A stretch of DNA of 64,000 bases from positions 1,612,001-1,676,000 of the forward strand of contig OX637804.1 of assembly GCA_951802425.1 (NCBI GenBank). Direction: 5' to 3'. How positions within the stretch are numbered: position 1 is the first letter of the stretch; every line of letters starts with the position of its first letter. A program made the position numbers and the translations under genes. Positions 12,029-22,387 of this stretch are shown here, one piece after another. The stretch comes from Clavaria fumosa. Taxonomy: Eukaryota > Basidiomycota > Agaricomycetes > Agaricales > Clavariaceae. The notes under the pieces were generated by a model. The model was given only the letters and a program-made list of their open reading frames with translations, was not told the origin of the DNA and made no database searches.

Positions 12029-12636
12029 TCACTTGAACGCATGCGCAAAGTTGGCCTGGACATCAGGTTTGAAGTCTGAGGACGCGAGCTTCACACCAAC
12101 TGAGTAGCAGAACCAGTATGGCAACTTGGGGGTGCCAGAGTTGGTCGCCTCAAAGTAGTAGTACGAAACGCATTTAGGATTCCCTGTCACCAACAAATAT
12201 TGCAGTGAAAGGCAAGGGTGAAGATTGTCAACCAGCGCCCTTTGCAAAGCGAATGGAGGGAATACGCACTTGCACACATCGAAGCGCACGTCGCGTTCCA
12301 CCCCGCCGCCCTATGCCAACAATACGGGCTTAACCTACGCGCAAGGATATTTCTTGGGTACTTGGGCGGCCCTAGCACCACGTGTCTCCCAGGGGGCAGC
12401 GGCACCGGGGTAAACTGCGTTGCGACATCAACCACTTCAAGGTCGTCACTCTCGGTATCTTCAGCATAGAACTGCGCGTTAGGAATCGCGGACTCCTCGG
12501 GTTCGATGAGCGCAAGTGCGTCAACGTCAGTCTGAGCGTCGTAATCGTCCAGCAGCCTGAATGGGCCAAGCCGGAGGGCGCTCGTCAGCGCGAAGAGCGC
12601 CGTTGCAAAGACGACGAGGGTGAGAAAGGTGCGCAT
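12029..12636 (-). CDS. Small secreted cysteine-containing protein, PAN/apple-like, array copy A
   Basis: Exons 12636-12270 and 12183-12029 with an 86-nt intron (GTGCGT...CAG) give 173 aa. The N-terminus MRTFLTLVVFATALFALTSA is a clear secretion signal. Then come an acidic stretch (EPEESAIP, EDTESDD), a PLPPGRHVVLGPPKYPRN block, and a C-terminal cysteine module: PYC, N-glycosylation-type WNATC, MC, NPKCVSYYYFE, PYWFCYS, ending NFAHAFK. The C-x3-C-x5-C spacing followed by an aromatic strand and a distal cysteine resembles PAN/apple folds, but this is my inference and five cysteines are odd in number. The role is unknown; extracellular adhesion or effector-like roles are possible. A TATA element lies about 90 bp upstream, as in all five copies. 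Confidence 0.85.
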
Positions 12637-12720
12637 GAGTGTCTTCGCAATTGGAGATTTGGAAGGCGAGGTGTTCTGTCAGAGTCCACGAACGAGCGGG
12701 GTAAGGCCTTGGATGGAGCC

Positions 12721-12730
12721 CTTTTTATAC
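12721..12730 (-). promoter_or_regulatory. TATA box of array copy A
   Basis: Reverse-strand GTATAAAAAG lies 85-94 bp upstream of the start codon and is conserved at the same distance in the other array members. Confidence 0.6.
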
Positions 12731-14016
12731 GCACGACCTGAGGAAGAGTGGCACCACTCATACGTTTTGTTCAGGAAACCCGTCATTCCCAACGTCATTG
12801 TCAGAGGTGAAACACATGTGTAAGGCCGGAAAACGAAGGCGCCGGTATTCCGCACAATCCCCTTCGTCAACCCGCTTCAGTACGGCCGTTGTGTGGGGCG
12901 GTTGTTGACCTGAAAGGACGAAAGGAACTTTGATGGAGCCGGAGTGATATTCCCAGGTTAATCGCAAGTATTCTCGGCTCCCTCGTCCGTTGGCAGGCCC
13001 GCCCAGCTTGGCGCAAAGATACCCATGGAAGTCGCACTGACTTTGGGTGCCGAGCGCCCAAGTTGTGCGTAGAAGCCAACAGACGCGGCCCCGTGCTCTC
13101 GAAGCATACAGCATCTCGGCAGGGTCAGCACGAGTATATCTACTCGTTACACCTTACACCAGCAGCTAGGTGCAAAACAATATCTTCCCTTTGAATGACA
13201 ATCCATTCAACCTGCCAACAGATGACGGCTTCTGCCCCAGGATCAGAAGTCAAGAGGTAGCAGGTGCCCATGCGGGAGTAGAGTGAAAGTGCCCATGCGA
13301 GAGCCCATCAGCTTTCCGTTCTTTCGACCCTCCTCTCAGACAGTTCCTTGGATGTCTCAAAGTGCACCAGAGCAAGAGGATGGGCCGTCGTTTGGTTCAT
13401 CGAGGCGGTTTCTATGCGCCTCTCCCCGATCGTGAATTCGCATCATAGAGATAGTATCGTACCTGAATCAAAGCTTCCCTCATAGTCGGTTCCAGACAAG
13501 ATAATAGATAATAGCCGCGTCTCTACCAATGAGGCACAAGACAAGTTGGAGAGCAGCCTGCCGAAGACGGAATGCTCACGCGCGCAGCGTACCTGGGTTG
13601 ATTCGCGGTAACCAGCGCGCCAATGGAGCTTGCAAAACTAACGAGGGACTGTGTGAAGAGGCATGGTGTAGCTGAGGCCCTCGAGAAAGAGCCACCGTGT
13701 CGATACAGTACACATTTTGAGGCTGGTTAAGGTCTGAAGGACAGCACCAAAAAAGCGAAATATATATCACGTGATAACATGCTCAATGTGATTACAGCAA
13801 AGAGTCACGTGAGAAACTTTGAGACGGCAGGCAGGGGGCTCAATTTCTGTGTTGAAAGTACGGAATATAATTCTCATCCACCACTCGCAGAAGTCCTTGG
13901 TTACTTCACGAGCAATTCTCTGTTGTTCATTTACGACTGTTTTGTTTTTAAAGAAAGGCAACGAATACGGGGTTCAGAGAGGAAATATCACAAGCGACTT
14001 TCAAAACGAAAACCAC

Positions 14017-14645
14017 TCACTTGAACGCGTGCGCAAAGTTGGACTGGACATCAGGTTTGAAGTCCGAAGACGCGAGCTTCACACCAACTGAGTAGCAGAA
14101 CCAGTATGGCAACTTGGGGGTGCCAGAGTTGGTCGCCTCAAAGTAGTAGTACGAACCGCATTTCGGATTCCCTGTCACCAACAAGTATTGCAGTGAAAGG
14201 CAAGGGTGAAGATTGTCAACCAGCGCCCTTTGCAAAACGAACGGGGGGAATACGTACTTGCACAAGTCGAAGCGCACGTCGCGTTCCACCTCGCCTCCTT
14301 ATACAGACAATACGGCTTTGACATACGCGCAACGATATTTCTCGGGTACTTGGGCGGCCCTAGCACTACGTGTCTCCCCGGGGGCAGCGGCACAGGGGTA
14401 AACTGCGTTGGCAACGGGGTAAACTGCGCTGCGACATCGACCACCTCAAAGTCGTCACTCTCGGTGTCTTCAGTATAGAACTGCGCATCAGGAATCGCGG
14501 ACTCCTCGGGTTCGATGAGCGCAAGTGCGCCAACGTCAGTCTGAGCGTCGAAATCGTCCAGCAGCCTGAATGAACCAAGCCGGAGGGCGCTCGTCAGCGC
14601 GAAGAGCGCCGTTGCAAAGATGACGAGGGTGAGAAAGGTGCGCAT
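14017..14645 (-). CDS. Small secreted cysteine-containing protein, array copy B
   Basis: Exons 14645-14258 and 14171-14017 give 180 aa with the same signal peptide, acidic linker and cysteine module as copy A. It differs by an in-frame 21-nt near-duplication that yields QFTPLPT followed by QFTPVPL in the linker before the LGPPKYPRN block. The donor is GTACGT instead of GTGCGT. The reading frame and splice sites are intact, so it should be functional. Function unknown. Confidence 0.85.
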
Positions 14646-14729
14646 GAGTGTCTTCGCAATTGGAGATTTGGAAGGCGAGGTGTTCTGTTAGAGTCCGCGA
14701 ACGAGGGGGGTAGGGCCTTGGATGGAGCC

Positions 14730-14739
14730 CTTTTTATAC
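14730..14739 (-). promoter_or_regulatory. TATA box of array copy B
   Basis: Reverse-strand TATAAAAAG lies about 90 bp upstream of the ATG, in the same context as copy A. Confidence 0.6.
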
Positions 14740-16038
14740 GCACGACCTGGGGAAGCGTGGCACCACTCATACGTATTGTTCAGGAAACCCGTCATTCCCA
14801 ACGTCATTGTCAGAGGTGAAACACATGTCTAAGTCCGGAGAACGAAGGCGCCGGTATTCTGCACAATCCCCCCTTGTCAACCCGCTTCAGTGCGGCCGTT
14901 GTGCGGGGCGGTTGTTGACCTGAAAGGGCGAAAGGAACTTTGTTAGAGCCGGAGTGATATTCCCAGGTTGATCGCGAGGATTCTCGGCTCCCCTGTCTGT
15001 TGGCAGGCCCGACCAGCTTGGCGCAAAGATACCTATGGAAGGCGCAAAATGTATGTAGAAGCCAACAGACGCGGCCCCGTGTTCTCGAATGTCGGCAGGG
15101 TCAGCACGGGTATATCAACTCGTTACACCCTTCAACAGCAGCTAGGTGCAAAACAATACCTTCCATTTGAATGACAATCCATACAACCTGCCAACCAAAC
15201 AGACGACGGCGTCTGCCCCAGGGTCAGAAGTCAAGAGGTAGCGTGTGCGAATGCGACTGCGCAGAGAAATAGAGCGAAAGTTCCCATGCGGAAGCCCCAT
15301 CAGCTTTCCGTCCTTTCGACCCTATGGTTCCTTTGATGTCTCAAAGTGTACCAGCGCGAGAGGATGGGCCGTTGTTTGGTTCATTGAGGCGGTTTTTATG
15401 CACCTCTCCCCGATCGTGAATTCGCATCATATGGGGAGTGAACTTTGAAGTGGCGCAGAGATAGTATCATACCTGAATCAAAGCTTCCCTCGTAGTCGGT
15501 TCTGGACAAGAGAAAAGCTAATAGCCGCGTCCCTACCAATGAGGCACAAGACAAGTTGGAGAGCAGCCTGCCGAAGACGGAATGCTCACGCGCGCAGCGT
15601 CCGGGTTGATTCGCAGTAATCAGCGGGCGAATAGAGCAGAACTAACGAAGAACTTTGTGAAGAGGTATGGTGTAATTTAGGTCCTCGAGAAAGAGCCGTG
15701 TCAATACAGTACACATTGTGGGGGCTGGTTAAGGTCTTAGCGACAGCACCGAAAATGCGATATCACATGAGAAATCTTCAAAAAAGCAGCATTTATATAT
15801 GGCTGAGGTAACAAGGTGTAATACGTGAAAAACTTTGAGATGGCAGGCACGGGTCTCAATTTCTGAAGTTGAAGCTGAAAGGTACGGTAGATAATTCTCA
15901 TCCACTACTCGTAGAAGTCCTTGGCTACTTCACGAACCGTTCTCTGTTGTTCACTTACGACTGTTTTGTTTTTAAAGAAAGGCAGATACGGGGGTTCAGA
16001 AAGGAAACATCACAAGCGACTTTCCAAACGAAAACCAC

Positions 16039-16646
16039 TCACTTGAACGCATGCGCAAAGTTGGCCTGGACCTCAGGTTTGAAGTCCGAGGACGCGAGCT
16101 TCACACCAACTGAGTAGCAGAACCAGTATGGCAACTTGGGTGTGCCAGAGTTGGTCGCCTCAAAGTAGTAGTACGAAATGCATTTAGGATTCTCTGTCAC
16201 CAACAAATATTGCAGTGAAAGGCAAGGGTGAAGATTGTCAACCAGCGCCCTTTGCAAAATGAATGGAGAGAATACGCACTTGCACACGTCGAAGCGCACG
16301 TCGCATTCCACACCGGCTCCTTATACAGACAATACGGCTTTGACATACCCGCAATGATATTTCTCGGGAACTTGGGCGGCCCTAGCACCACGTGTCCCCC
16401 CGGGGGCAGCGGCACCGGGGTAAACTGTGTTGCGACATTGACCACCTCAAAGTCGTCACTCTCGGCGTCTTCAGCATAGAACTGCGCATCAGGAATCGCG
16501 GACTCCTCGGGTTCGATGAGCGCAAGTGCGTCAACGTCAGTCTGAGTGTCGAAATCGTCCAGCAGCCTGAATGAACCAAGCCGGAGGGCGCTCGTCAGTG
16601 CGAAGAGCGCTGTTGCAAAGACGACGAGGGTGAGAAAGGTGCGCAT
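16039..16646 (-). CDS. Small secreted cysteine-containing protein, array copy C
   Basis: Exons 16646-16280 and 16193-16039 give 173 aa. It has signal peptide MRTFLTLVVFATALFALTSA, an acidic linker, the VLGPPKFPRN block, and the cysteine module PYC...WNATC...TC...NPKCISYYYFE...PYWFCYS. It is very close to copy D, differing by a handful of residues in the mature protein. All five cysteines and the NxT site are kept. Function unknown. Confidence 0.85.
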
Positions 16647-16730
16647 GAGTGTCTTCGCAATTGGAGATTTGGAAGGCGAGGTGTTCTGTTAGAGTCCACG
16701 AACGAGGGGGGTAGGGCCTTGGATGGAGCC

Positions 16731-16740
16731 CTTTTTATAC
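16731..16740 (-). promoter_or_regulatory. TATA box of array copy C
   Basis: Reverse-strand GTATAAAAAG lies 85-94 bp upstream of the start codon. Confidence 0.6.
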
Positions 16741-18023
16741 GCACGACCTGGGGAAGCGTGGCACCACTCATACGTATTGTTCAGGAAACCCGTCATTCCC
16801 AACGTCATTGTCAGAGGTGAAACACATGTCTAAGTCCGGAGAACGAAGGCGCCGGTATTCTGCACAATCCCCCCTTGTCAACCCGCTTCAGTGCGGCCGT
16901 TGTGCGGGGCGGTTGTTGACCTGAAAGGACGAAAGGAACTTTGTTGGAGCCGGAGTGATATTCCCAGGTTGATCGCGAGAATTCTCGGCTCCCTTGTCTG
17001 TTGGCAGGCCCGACCAGCTTGGCGCAAAGATACCTATGGAAGGCGCAAGTTGTATGTAGAAGCCAACAGACGCGGCCCCGTGTTCTCGAATCTCGGCAGG
17101 GTCAGCACGGGTATATCAACTCGTTACACCCTTCAACAGCAGCTAGGTGCAAAACAATACCTTCCATTTGAATGACAATCCATACAACCTGCCAACCAAA
17201 CAGACGACGGCGTCTGCCCCAGGGTCAGAAGTCAAGAGGTAGCGTGTGCGCATGCGACTGCGCAGAGAAATAGAGCGAAAGATCCCATGCGGAAGCCCCG
17301 TCAGCTTTCCGTTCTTTCGACCCTCCTCTCAAACGGTTCCTTTGATGTTTCAAAGTGTACCGGCGCGAGAGGACGGGCCGCCGTTTGGTTCATCGAGGCG
17401 GTTTTTATGCACCTTTCCCCGATCGTGAATTCGCATCATATGGGGAGTGAAGTGGCGCAGAGATAGTATTGTACCTGAATCAAAGCTTCCCTCGTAGTCG
17501 GTTCTGGACAAGAGAATAGCTAATAGCCGCGTCCCTACCAATGAGGAACAAGACAAGTTGGAGAGCAGCCTGCCGAAGACGGAATGCTCACGCGCGCAGC
17601 GTCCGGGTTGATTCGCAGTAATCAGCGGGCGAATAGAGCAGAACTAACGAAGAACTTTGTGAAGAGGCATGGTGTAATTGAGGTCCTCGAGAAAGAGCCA
17701 CCCGTGTCGATATAGAATGCATTGTGGGGGCTGGTTAAGGTCTTGGCGACAGCACCAAAAATGCCATTTCACACGAGGAGTCTTCAAAAAAGCAGCATTT
17801 ATATATGGCTGAGGTAACAAGGTGTAATACTTGAAAAACTTTGAGATGGCAGGCACGGGTCTCAATTTCTGAAGTTGAAGCTGCAGATAATTCTCATCCA
17901 CTATTTTGGCTACTTCACGAACCATTCTCTGTTGTTCATTTACGACTGTTTTGTTTTTGAAGAAAGGCAGATACGGGGGTTCAGAAAGGAAACATCACAA
18001 GCGACTTTCCAAACGAAAACCAC

Positions 18024-18631
18024 TCACTTGAACGCATGCGCAAAGTTGGCCTGGACCTCAGGTTTGAAGTCCGAGGACGCGAGCTTCACACCAACTGAGT
18101 AGCAGAACCAGTATGGCAACTTGGGTGTGCCAGAGTTGGTCGCCTCAAAGTAGTAGTACGAAATGCATTTAGGATTCTCTGTCACCAACAAATATTGCAG
18201 TGAAAGGCAAGGGTGAAGATTGTCAACCAGCGCCCTTTGCAAAACGAATGGAGAGAATACGCACTTGCACACGTCGAAGCGCACGTCGCATTCCACGCCG
18301 GCTCCTTATACAGACAATACGGCTTTGACATACCCGCAATGATATTTCTCGGGAACTTGGGCGGCCCTAGCACCACGTGTCCCCCCGGGGGCAGCGGCAC
18401 CGGGATAAACTGTGTTGCGACATTGACCACCTCAAACTCGTCACTCTCGGCGTCTTCAGCATAGAACTGCGCATCAGGAATTGCGGACTCCTCGGGTTCG
18501 ATGAGCGCAAGTGCGTCAACGTCAGTCTGAGCGTCGAAATCGTCCAGCAGCCTGAATGAACCAAGCCGGAGGGCGCTGGTCAGCGCGAAGAGCGCTGTTG
18601 CAAAGACGACGAGGGTGAGAAAGGTGCGCAT
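18024..18631 (-). CDS. Small secreted cysteine-containing protein, array copy D
   Basis: Exons 18631-18265 and 18178-18024 give 173 aa. It is nearly identical to copy C, with small changes in the linker (DEFEVV, QFIPVPL). Signal peptide, five cysteines, NxT site and the C-terminal NFAHAFK are unchanged. Intact frame and splice sites. Function unknown. Confidence 0.85.
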
Positions 18632-18716
18632 GAGTGTCTTCGCAATTGGAGATTTGGAAGGCGAGGTGTTCTGTCAGAGTCCACGAACGAGGGGGGTAGG
18701 GCCTTGGATGGAGCCC

Positions 18717-18725
18717 TTTTTATAC
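18717..18725 (-). promoter_or_regulatory. TATA box of array copy D
   Basis: Reverse-strand GTATAAAAA lies about 90 bp upstream of the start codon. Confidence 0.6.
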
Positions 18726-19947
18726 GCACGATCTGAGGAAGAGTGGCCTTACTCATACGTTTGTTCAGGAAACCCGTCATTCCCAACGTCATCGTCAGAG
18801 GTGAACCACATGTCTAAGTCCGGAGAACGAACACGCCGGTATTCCGCACAATCCCCTTTCGTCAACCCGCTTTAGTACGGCCGTTGTGCGGGGCGGTTGT
18901 TGACCTGAAAGGACGAAAGGAACTTTGTTGGAGCCGGAGTGATATTCCCAGGTTAATCCCAAGTATTCTCGGCTCCCTTATCCCTTGGCAGGCCCGCCCG
19001 GTTTGGCGCAAAGATACCCGTGAAAGGCGCACCGCCTTGGGGCACCCAGCGCCCAAGTTGTGTGTTGTGTGTAGAAGCCAATAGACGCGGCCCCGTGTTC
19101 TCGAATCCTGGCAGGGTCAGCACGAGTATATCAGCTGGGTGGAAAACAATACCTTCCCTTTGAACGGCAATCTATTCAACCTGCCAACCAAACAGACGAC
19201 GGCTTCTGCCCCAGGGTCAGTTAGCGTGTGCGCATGCGGAAATAGAGTGGAAGGTCCCAGGCAAAAGCCCCATCAGCTTTCCGTTCTTTCGACCCTTCTC
19301 TCAGACGGTTCCTTTGATGTCTCAAAGTGTACCAGAGTGGGAGAATGGGCCGTCGTTTGGTTCATCGAAGCGGTTTTTATGCGCCTCTCCCCGATCGTGA
19401 ATTCACATCATATGGGGGTGGAGTGAAGTGGAGCAGAGATAGTATCATACCTGAATCAAAGTTTCCCTCGTAGTCGGTTCCGGACAAGAGAATAGATAAG
19501 AGCCGCGTCCCTACCAACGAGGAACAAGACAAGTTGGAGAGCGTGTGCAGAAGACAGAATGTCGATGGCGGCTCACGCGCGCAGCGTATCTGGGTTGATT
19601 CGCAGTAACCAGCGCGCTTGCAAAACTAACGAGGAACCGTGTGAAGAGACATGGTGTAGTTGAGGTCCTCGAGAAAGAGCCATCGCGTAAAATTGTGGGG
19701 TCTTAGCGACAGCACCAAAAACGCGATACATATCACGTGAGAACATGCTTAGATTTCAAAGTGTGAACTGAACGAGTACATATTTCTCCCTTGCCACTTG
19801 CTGGCGGTGCTCGCCAAGCAGAATTTCATTCGCTACATCATGGCCCATTCCCCTTTTAATCCAAGAGCACACGACTATTTGTTAAAAACAACAAATACGG
19901 GGTTCAGACAGGAAACGCGGCGGAGAGATTTCTCAAAGGAAATCCAC

Positions 19948-20553
19948 TCACTTGAACGCATGTGCAAAGTTAGCCTGAATCTCAGGTTTGAAGTCCGAGG
20001 TCACAAGCCCCACTTTCAACGCGTAGCAGAACCAATACGGCAACTTGGGCTGGCCCGAATTGGTCCCTTCAAAGAAGTAATACGACAAGCAGCTAGGAAT
20101 AGCTGCCACCAACAAAGATGACAAGGCGAAAATCGTAAAACAGCGCCGTTGAAAAAAATGATGGGGGGAATACGCACCCCCACACCGCTCGGCACACGTC
20201 GCATTCCATGACGTCGTGGTATACTCACAATACGGCTTCAACGATGCTTCAATGACGTTCCTTGGGAACTTGGGCGGCCCTAGCACCACGTTTCGCCCCT
20301 CGGGCAGAGGCACTTCCGCGAACTGCGTTGCGACATTGACCGTCTCACCATCGTCACTCCCTGTGTCTTCGGCGAAGAGCTGCGCATCGGGAATCGCCCC
20401 GTGGAGAGACACGGTCCCGAAGAACGCGAGTGCGTCGGCGTCAGCCTGAGCGTCGTACGTCTTGAGGAACGACTTGAATGGGCCAAACCGGAGGGCGTTG
20501 GTCAGCGCAAACAGCGCCGTCGCGAGGACAACGAGGGCGGACAACGCGCGCAT
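19948..20553 (-). CDS. Small secreted cysteine-containing protein, array copy E (divergent)
   Basis: Exons 20553-20178 and 20102-19948 give 176 aa. Signal MRALSALVVLATALFALTNA, an acidic linker and the VLGPPKFPRN block are followed by PYCEY, WNATC, ERCG, IPSCLSYYFFE and PYWFC, with the same five cysteines and intron position. The linker and several core residues differ strongly from copies A-D. The start used here is the one homologous to the others. The frame stays open upstream to an ATG at 20652, but that extension would put non-signal sequence ahead of the signal peptide. The intron also happens to be open in frame. Confidence 0.82.
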   Translation of the reverse strand: MRALSALVVLATALFALTNALRFGPFKSFLKTYDAQADADALAFFGTVSLHGAIPDAQLFAEDTGSDDGETVNVATQFAEVPLPEGRNVVLGPPKFPRNVIEASLKPYCEYTTTSWNATCAERCGGAYSPHHFFQRRCFTIFALSSLLVAAIPSCLSYYFFEGTNSGQPKLPYWFCYALKVGLVTSDFKPEIQANFAHAFK

Positions 20554-20636
20554 GAGTGTCTTTGCGGATGGATATTTTGGACGAGAGGTGTTCTGTTGGG
20601 GTCCACGAACGAGCGAGGAGGTCCTTGGATGGGACC

Positions 20637-20646
20637 CTTTATATAC
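20637..20646 (-). promoter_or_regulatory. TATA box of array copy E
   Basis: Reverse-strand GTATATAAAG lies about 85-94 bp upstream of the start codon. Confidence 0.55.
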
Positions 20647-21050
20647 GTCCATTGAAGCCCAGAAATAGGGAAAACGACGACTCCGGTAAGAAGAAGAGTG
20701 GCGCCGCCTGCCATCGCTCGCAACTTTGTTCAGGAACGGTCGTTCTTATTATCATGTCCGAGGAGATAAACTACATGTCTGGCGTCGCGCAAGACGCGAG
20801 GACAAGGAAACAAAAAGGAGGGTAGAGCCAAACACGCCACTTGGAATGAGAGTTGTTGAGGGGGTAAGCTGAGGAACTGCGTTGGAGGCTTGGAGCGGGG
20901 TAAGTCCTTGCCTTTTCGGCTCCCCGAGAAATTCGCGACATGATTGCTTGGCCGCGCTGAGTTCGGCGCAAAGACCCTTCTGGAAGACTCGCTGCGCTGT
21001 TCTTGAGAGTTTGAGAACTTGAGCCAACCAGACAGGCGGTCCCGTGCATC

Positions 21051-22387
21051 AGTCAGCTGACACAAACGCCGTTCACCACGTGTTCTCAAACGACGTTTCT
21101 TGCGCGTCCAACTCAGACGTATATGGCTTCGATCTACACAGCGACAGCATCACCTGTGAAGCTCAGACAGGGGCACGTCTGTGTCGCGTTGGGCGGGGTG
21201 GCCGGCTTCCAGTATTCCCCGCTTAATGAAACTAAACGTCGACGAATTGACGGCGAACGATTCCATTGGCCATCCCAAGTCGCCGCATCTCACTGCGATT
21301 CCTCACCAGAAGAGCGCCACTCGTTCACACACGGATGTCCAGAGCGAATGGGGGAATGATGCATGACCGCTGCCATCCATTCGACGGTGTTGCATAAACT
21401 CAGTAGAGCTTGCCAGACAGCCACCTTCGCCTTGACCGAGCCACAGTATTCCACCCAGCCAACGATAACCACTCAGAGAGCGCACTGGCGGTAAATATAC
21501 GGCCAGCTGTAGCGGCATATGATGGTCTGAGCCCTTCGTCGCATCCCATGACACAGAGCCCACTGTAGCCAGCCCATACTCCAAAGGTAATGATAAACAC
21601 AGCTCTTTGCGTTTGGGAAGCTGCTGGGTCATGCACGGAGGTGAACTTGGAGGCATGCTTTACGTCCGATCCTTGTGCGTTTGACCCGTGATGTACTGTC
21701 CCGGTACAATTTGGAACTGATTACGTTGGCCCACCGTCATTTAGGTTGCGCATGATGTTATTACAACACTTCATAGGTGTGCCGTCACCAGCTTTCTTGC
21801 AGGCCGGCTCCCTCTTTGTGACCCAACCCATGTGCGAGAATTGCAAGACGACTTCTGATTCTGCCGGACGTTCCCCTCACTGTGTTGGCTGGTCTCCTTG
21901 CGCGCAAACATGCCTCAGCTCAGGTCGGTGGGAATTCCGGTGAATGTTGTTGCTTTTTCCAGACTTTGACATGCCTGGCTACCAACTTCATCATCAATTA
22001 TATCTGTTAGCGATGAAGCTCGGAGCTTGGGATATCTGCGTTTTGATTACTGTAAGTTACATCCTCACAACTGCACCACACTCATTCATCAACGATCGGT
22101 TGGACACGTGGTCGACACAGACATGATGTCATTGTCATCAAAGGATTACGTCATAACTTGCAGGGGTAGCTGAGACGAGACGAGACTGAAGGCATTCAGT
22201 GTGCCATGAGAGTATGCATGAGCAAGCCTGCTTGGATATGCACTGGCTCAAGCTGTTATGAGGAAACCTTTCCAGGTGTATTATCCATCCCTTCTGTTGG
22301 TGTCTTTCTCAATGTCATTTAAATAATCCAACAAGCCATTGAATGGCTTGTACCAATCCTTTTATTTCTCATCTACAGCTTGTTTTA
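21051..22387. other. Intergenic region between array and duplicated histidine phosphatase
   Basis: No supportable gene. It contains short open frames without recognisable features and a small inverted repeat (AAGCCATT-G-AATGGCTT at about 22331-22351). Confidence 0.5.

Larger units (their letters stand above)
11822..13803 (-). repeat. Tandem array, unit 1 (about 1.98 kb)
   Basis: The unit begins at the shared motif AAACTTTGAGACGGCAGGC and contains the 3' flank, one secreted-protein gene, its TATA box and about 1.1 kb of upstream DNA. The gene and its non-coding surroundings both repeat in the next units. The unit end carries the palindrome TATCACGTGATA at 13765-13776. Confidence 0.8.
13804..15822 (-). 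repeat. Tandem array, unit 2 (about 2.02 kb)
   Basis: Same organisation as unit 1. The upstream part (about 14,700-15,180) is nearly identical to the corresponding part of unit 3 (about 16,700-17,180), which indicates recent duplication or conversion. Confidence 0.8.
15823..17827 (-). repeat. Tandem array, unit 3 (about 2.0 kb)
   Basis: Its start motif AAACTTTGAGATGGCAGGCACGGG is shared with unit 4. The gene and 3' flank resemble unit 4 most, while the upstream region resembles unit 2 most, a mosaic suggesting exchange between units. Confidence 0.75.
17828..19732 (-). repeat. Tandem array, unit 4 (about 1.9 kb)
   Basis: It is shortened relative to unit 3 in the 3' flank (about 17,880-17,905) and in the upstream part, but otherwise has the same order of elements. 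Confidence 0.75.
19733..21050 (-). repeat. Tandem array, unit 5 (diverged)
   Basis: Only scattered similarity to the other units remains outside the gene, for example around 20,870-20,985, which still parallels the upstream region of units 1-4 (a GGAACT...GTTGGAG stretch and TTCGGCTCCC). It is the oldest or fastest-changed member. Confidence 0.55.
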
